The notes below the pieces were generated by a model that saw only the letters and a program-made list of their open reading frames with translations, was not told the origin of the DNA and searched no databases. Made by a program: the position numbers and the translations under genes. From Candidatus Desantisiibacteriota bacterium (GTDB lineage Bacteria; UBA9089; CG2-30-40-21), in NCBI GenBank assembly GCA_016208205.1, contig JACQYP010000073.1:1-6702 (forward strand): a stretch of DNA of 6,702 nt, written 5' to 3'. Positions 6,359 through 6,702 of the stretch are shown here, in pieces (the first letter of the stretch is position 1; every line of letters starts with the position of its first letter).

Positions 6359-6406
6359 ATAAATTTCACGCCCGGCCAACAATTCTAATTATGACATTTT
6401 AGGCAC

Positions 6407-6457
6407 TTTTTCACCGCAGAGACGCAGAGTTCGCAAGAGAAATCGCGGAGAAAAAAG
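6407..6457 (+). repeat. CACCGCAGAGACGCAGAG-type dispersed repeat
   Basis: The segment has a T-run, then CACCGCAGAGACGCAGAG, GAAATCGCGGAG and an A-run. The pattern matches from memory a common dispersed intergenic repeat of environmental bacteria. T-run and A-run at opposite ends let the ends pair. Confidence 0.7.
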
Positions 6458-6514
6458 GAAAACTAATGATGAATATATCAAAGGTCAATAAGAAATTTGC
6501 CGTCGATCGTGTTT

Positions 6515-6578
6515 CTTTCGTGCCTTTCGTGGTTATATCTTAAAAATCACAGATTATGCATTTGTTGAGTATATATGG
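6515..6578 (-). repeat. Right arm of the ~65-bp imperfect inverted repeat
   Basis: This is the reverse-complement partner of 5992-6056. The inner part (CTTTCGTGCCTTTCGTGG) resembles a short CACGAAAG-type dispersed repeat I recognise from many environmental bacterial genomes, so the arms may be independent copies of one dispersed family rather than ends of one element. Confidence 0.75.
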
Positions 6579-6581
6579 AGT

Positions 6582-6607
6582 GCGAAAGCTTACTTGCTTT
6601 CGCTTTT
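6582..6607. repeat. GCGAAAGC hairpin followed by TTTT
   Basis: GCGAAAGC (6582-6589) and GCTTTCGC (6596-6603) form a perfect 8-bp stem with loop TTACTT, followed by TTTT. It resembles a plus-strand intrinsic terminator but no plus-strand gene precedes it. It is related to the hairpin at 6659-6682 in inverted orientation, which makes a repeat the better reading. Confidence 0.65.
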
Positions 6608-6658
6608 CCGCTGGCTTAGACTAAACCGTACCTGAAGGTGTTTGCTTCATACAGCTAA

Positions 6659-6682
6659 AGCGGCAGTAAGTAAGTTGCCGCT
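6659..6682. repeat. AGCGGCA hairpin, relative of the 6582 hairpin
   Basis: AGCGGCA (6659-6665) and TGCCGCT (6676-6682) form a 7-bp stem around GTAAGTAAGT. Read on the minus strand, the flanks GGAG and CTTT and the loop word CTTACTT match the 6582 hairpin, while the stem bases differ on both sides in a pair-preserving way. Confidence 0.65.
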
Positions 6683-6702
6683 CCCTGCATTCGCAGGGAC
6701 AA
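6682..6702 (-). repeat. TTGTCCCTGC hairpin repeat, copy 2 (reaches window end)
   Basis: This is the exact reverse complement of 6216-6236. It directly abuts the AGCGGCA hairpin at 6659-6682. The repeat may continue beyond the window. Confidence 0.85.

Larger units (their letters stand above)
5960..6702. other. 743-bp gene-free mosaic of small repeats
   Basis: No convincing open reading frame is present on either strand. The stretch holds one large inverted pair, two copies of a promoter-like segment, several hairpin elements and fragments resembling repeats widely scattered in environmental genomes. Bases 6237-6325, between the strong promoter and the first hairpin, have two short stems (GGCTC/GAGCC at 6293-6310 and ATTGC/GCAAT at 6254-6269) but match no RNA family I know. 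Confidence 0.75.

Noticed and set aside
5980..6590. Target-site duplication flanking the large inverted repeat
   Set aside because: Bases just outside the two arms (ending GAAAA on the left, starting AGTGC on the right) do not match, so no duplication can be claimed.
6582..6607. Plus-strand Rho-independent terminator
   Set aside because: The U-run is only four bases, there is no upstream plus-strand gene, and a related inverted hairpin lies 50 bases away, which fits a repeat family better.

Overview
The window looks like chromosomal DNA from an uncultured Gram-negative bacterium. I infer this from three neighbouring minus-strand genes that all encode exported envelope proteins. One is a PorV/UPF0164-type outer-membrane barrel fused to an OmpA-type peptidoglycan-binding domain. 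Another is a giant multi-domain surface protein ending in a FlgD-like/type IX secretion-style C-terminal domain. The combination, together with dense dispersed palindromic repeats between genes, is typical of FCB-like or candidate-phylum genomes (Omnitrophota- or Desantisbacteria-like lineages are my guess). I cannot place it firmly without a database search.

Layout, in transcription order (right to left). Bases 5960-6702 (743 bp) hold no gene. They are a mosaic of small dispersed repeats and hairpins, including an inverted pair of about 65 bp (5992-6056 and 6515-6578, about 80% identical by eye) and a near-consensus minus-strand promoter (TTGACA-N17-TATACT, 6330-6358). Then come a 216-aa secreted protein (5959-5309), a 1159-aa secreted modular protein (5178-1699) and a 499-aa PorV-OmpA fusion (1530-31). 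The two intergenic gaps (130 and 168 bp) are filled with hairpin-forming repeats. Each gene has its own Shine-Dalgarno sequence.

How the genes fit together. The 216-aa protein is a signal peptide plus one copy of a two-domain unit (A = FN3/phosphatase-N-like beta sandwich, B = a DxDG...W...DLxNxRT module). The 1159-aa protein contains the same A-B unit three times, separated by a classic FN3 domain (C) and an Ig-like domain with a YxDADG motif (D), in the order ABCD-ABCD-AB-sorting domain. The PorV-like barrel is of the family that handles type IX secretion cargo in Bacteroidota, so a cargo/outer-membrane-partner relationship is a reasonable inference. The fused OmpA domain would tie that barrel to peptidoglycan.

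The most unusual non-coding signal is the GACAGGCA-GGAA-TGCCTGTC hairpin family. A perfect 33-bp inverted pair brackets the PorV-OmpA gene, and the stop codons of two genes lie inside copies of the element.
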